Shown piece by piece: positions 63,048 to 64,000 of a stretch of 64,000 nucleotides of DNA (the first letter of the stretch is position 1; every line of letters begins with the position of its first letter). The DNA comes from Rubrimonas sp036788415 (GTDB taxonomy: Bacteria > Pseudomonadota > Alphaproteobacteria > Rhodobacterales > Rhodobacteraceae). The notes beneath the pieces were generated by a model, which searched no databases, had not been told where the DNA came from, and worked only from the letters and a program-made list of their open reading frames with translations. The translations under genes were made by a program, and so were the position numbers. The stretch lies in NCBI RefSeq assembly GCF_036788415.1, contig NZ_DAIQNN010000004.1, positions 1 to 64,000 on the forward strand, in the 5' to 3' direction.

Positions 63048-64000
63048 ATGAGGCGCGTGGCGATCACCGGTCTCGGCGCGATCACGCCGCTCGGCTGCGG
63101 CGTCGAGGCGACTTGGGCGCGTCTGCTCGAAGGACGCAGCGGCGCCGGGACCATCCGCCATTTCGACGCGGCCCACCTCGCCTGCCGGATCGCATGTGAA
63201 ATACCGCTGGGCGACGGTTCGGATGCGACTTTCGACCCGGACGCCTGGGTTCCGGCGAAGGACCGGCGCAAGCTCGACCGGTTCATCGTCTACGCTCTGG
63301 TGGCGGCGCAGCAGGCGATAGAGGATGCCGGCTGGTCGCCCGGATCCGACGACGCGGAGGCGCTGGAGCGCACCGGGGTGATGATCGGCTCGGGGATCGG
63401 CGGGATCGAGACGATCGCCGAGACGGCGCTGACGCTGCGCGACAAGGGACCGCGTCGGGTCTCGCCGTTCTTCATCCCGGCGGCGCTGATCAATCTGTGT
63501 TCGGGTCAGGTGTCGATCAAGTACGGCTTCAGGGGGCCGAACCACGCCGTCGTGACGGCGTGCTCGACCGGCGCGCATGCGATCGGCGACGCGGCGCGGC
63601 TCATCGCGCTCGGCGACGCCGACGTGATGGTGGCGGGCGGCGCGGAAGCGCCGGTCTGCGAGATTTCCGTGGCGGGGTTCGCGGCCTGCAAGGCGCTGTC
63701 GACCGCCTACAACGACGCGCCGGAAAAGGCGTCTCGGCCCTGGGACGCGGAACGCGACGGCTTCGTGATGGGCGAGGGCGCGGGCGTCGTGGTTCTCGAG
63801 GAGATGGAACACGCGAAGGCGCGCGGCGCTAAGATCTATGCGGAAGTGCTGGGCTACGGGCTGTCGGGCGACGCGCATCACATCACCTCCCCGGCGCCGG
63901 ACGGCGATGGCGGCTATCGCGCGATGCAGGCGGCGCTCAAGCGGGCGGGGCTCGGGGCGTCGGATGTGGACTACGTCAACGCGCATGGCACTTCGACGCC
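63048..64000 (+). CDS. fabF: 3-oxoacyl-ACP synthase II FabF, C-terminus cut by window edge
   Basis: FabF extends acyl-ACP by two carbons. About 317 of some 420 codons are present. The N-terminus MRRVAITGLGAITPLGCGVE, the nucleophilic Cys in VVTACSTGAHAIGDA and the GEGAGVVVLEE strand are typical; one catalytic His is just reached in VNAHGTST and the other lies outside the window. ATG 63048 has GCAGGGA upstream. It follows acpP after 121 nt including a hairpin. Confidence 0.96.
   Translation, partial: MRRVAITGLGAITPLGCGVEATWARLLEGRSGAGTIRHFDAAHLACRIACEIPLGDGSDATFDPDAWVPAKDRRKLDRFIVYALVAAQQAIEDAGWSPGSDDAEALERTGVMIGSGIGGIETIAETALTLRDKGPRRVSPFFIPAALINLCSGQVSIKYGFRGPNHAVVTACSTGAHAIGDAARLIALGDADVMVAGGAEAPVCEISVAGFAACKALSTAYNDAPEKASRPWDAERDGFVMGEGAGVVVLEEMEHAKARGAKIYAEVLGYGLSGDAHHITSPAPDGDGGYRAMQAALKRAGLGASDVDYVNAHGTST

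Overview
The window is very GC-rich, gap-free chromosomal DNA with short intergenic spaces and many 4-nt ATGA, GTGA or TTGA stop/start overlaps. The first three genes are the end of a photosynthesis gene cluster (bchG, a PucC/Bch2-type carrier, bchP). The housekeeping blocks (dnaB-alr-mlaE-mlaF-x-radA-cvpA-purF-SDR, rpsF-rpsR-rplI, fabD-fabG-acpP-fabF, proS-lolC-lolD, cold-shock/DUF192/tRNA-Pro) are arranged as I expect for Rhodobacterales-type alphaproteobacteria. I infer a phototrophic or aerobic anoxygenic phototrophic member of that group. I cannot name a genus.

Layout. 1-5.9 kb (minus): bchP, PucC-like, bchG, then a TrmA/RlmD-type and a TlyA-type rRNA methyltransferase and a small lipoprotein. 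5.9-12.2 kb: DUF533 repeat protein, NADH pyrophosphatase, DUF1523, SnoaL/GNAT pair, and a DNA cytosine methyltransferase with a multiply broken partner gene, then a Nudix hydrolase. 12.2-20.2 kb: chemoreceptor, Hsp33, DXR-like (DRL-family) oxidoreductase next to mtnA, MHYT-type histidine kinase. 20.2-25.5 kb (mostly minus): msrP, serB, class II DAHP synthase, tRNA-Pro(TGG), DUF192, double cold-shock protein. 25.6-35.1 kb: a Cys-containing secreted protein convergent with a DsrE-like protein; a dgcN-dgcA-aminotransferase operon that reads as D-amino-acid/D-glutamate catabolism; a fused circularly permuted ATP-grasp/alpha-E protein with a transglutaminase; Ppx/GppA.

35.1-50.2 kb: short-type proS overlapping lolC-lolD, a LOG-family hydrolase, a LysM protein, an Atm1-type ABC exporter, an RND pump with its adaptor, and a YfgM-BamB-Der run. 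50.2-59.2 kb is one minus-strand array of nine genes from dnaB down to an SDR, joining replication, alanine racemization, lipid transport, RadA and purine synthesis; purF appears to have its own promoter. 59.3-64 kb holds the ribosomal rpsF-rpsR-rplI operon, with a strong terminator, divergent from the fatty-acid operon, which runs off the window inside fabF.

There is no insertion sequence, prophage, CRISPR array or replication origin that I can see. The most interesting points are the decayed restriction-modification partner beside an intact methyltransferase, the DRL-mtnA pair, the D-amino-acid operon, the ATP-grasp/alpha-E/transglutaminase operon, and an orphan minus-strand terminator before proS that suggests an unannotated small RNA.
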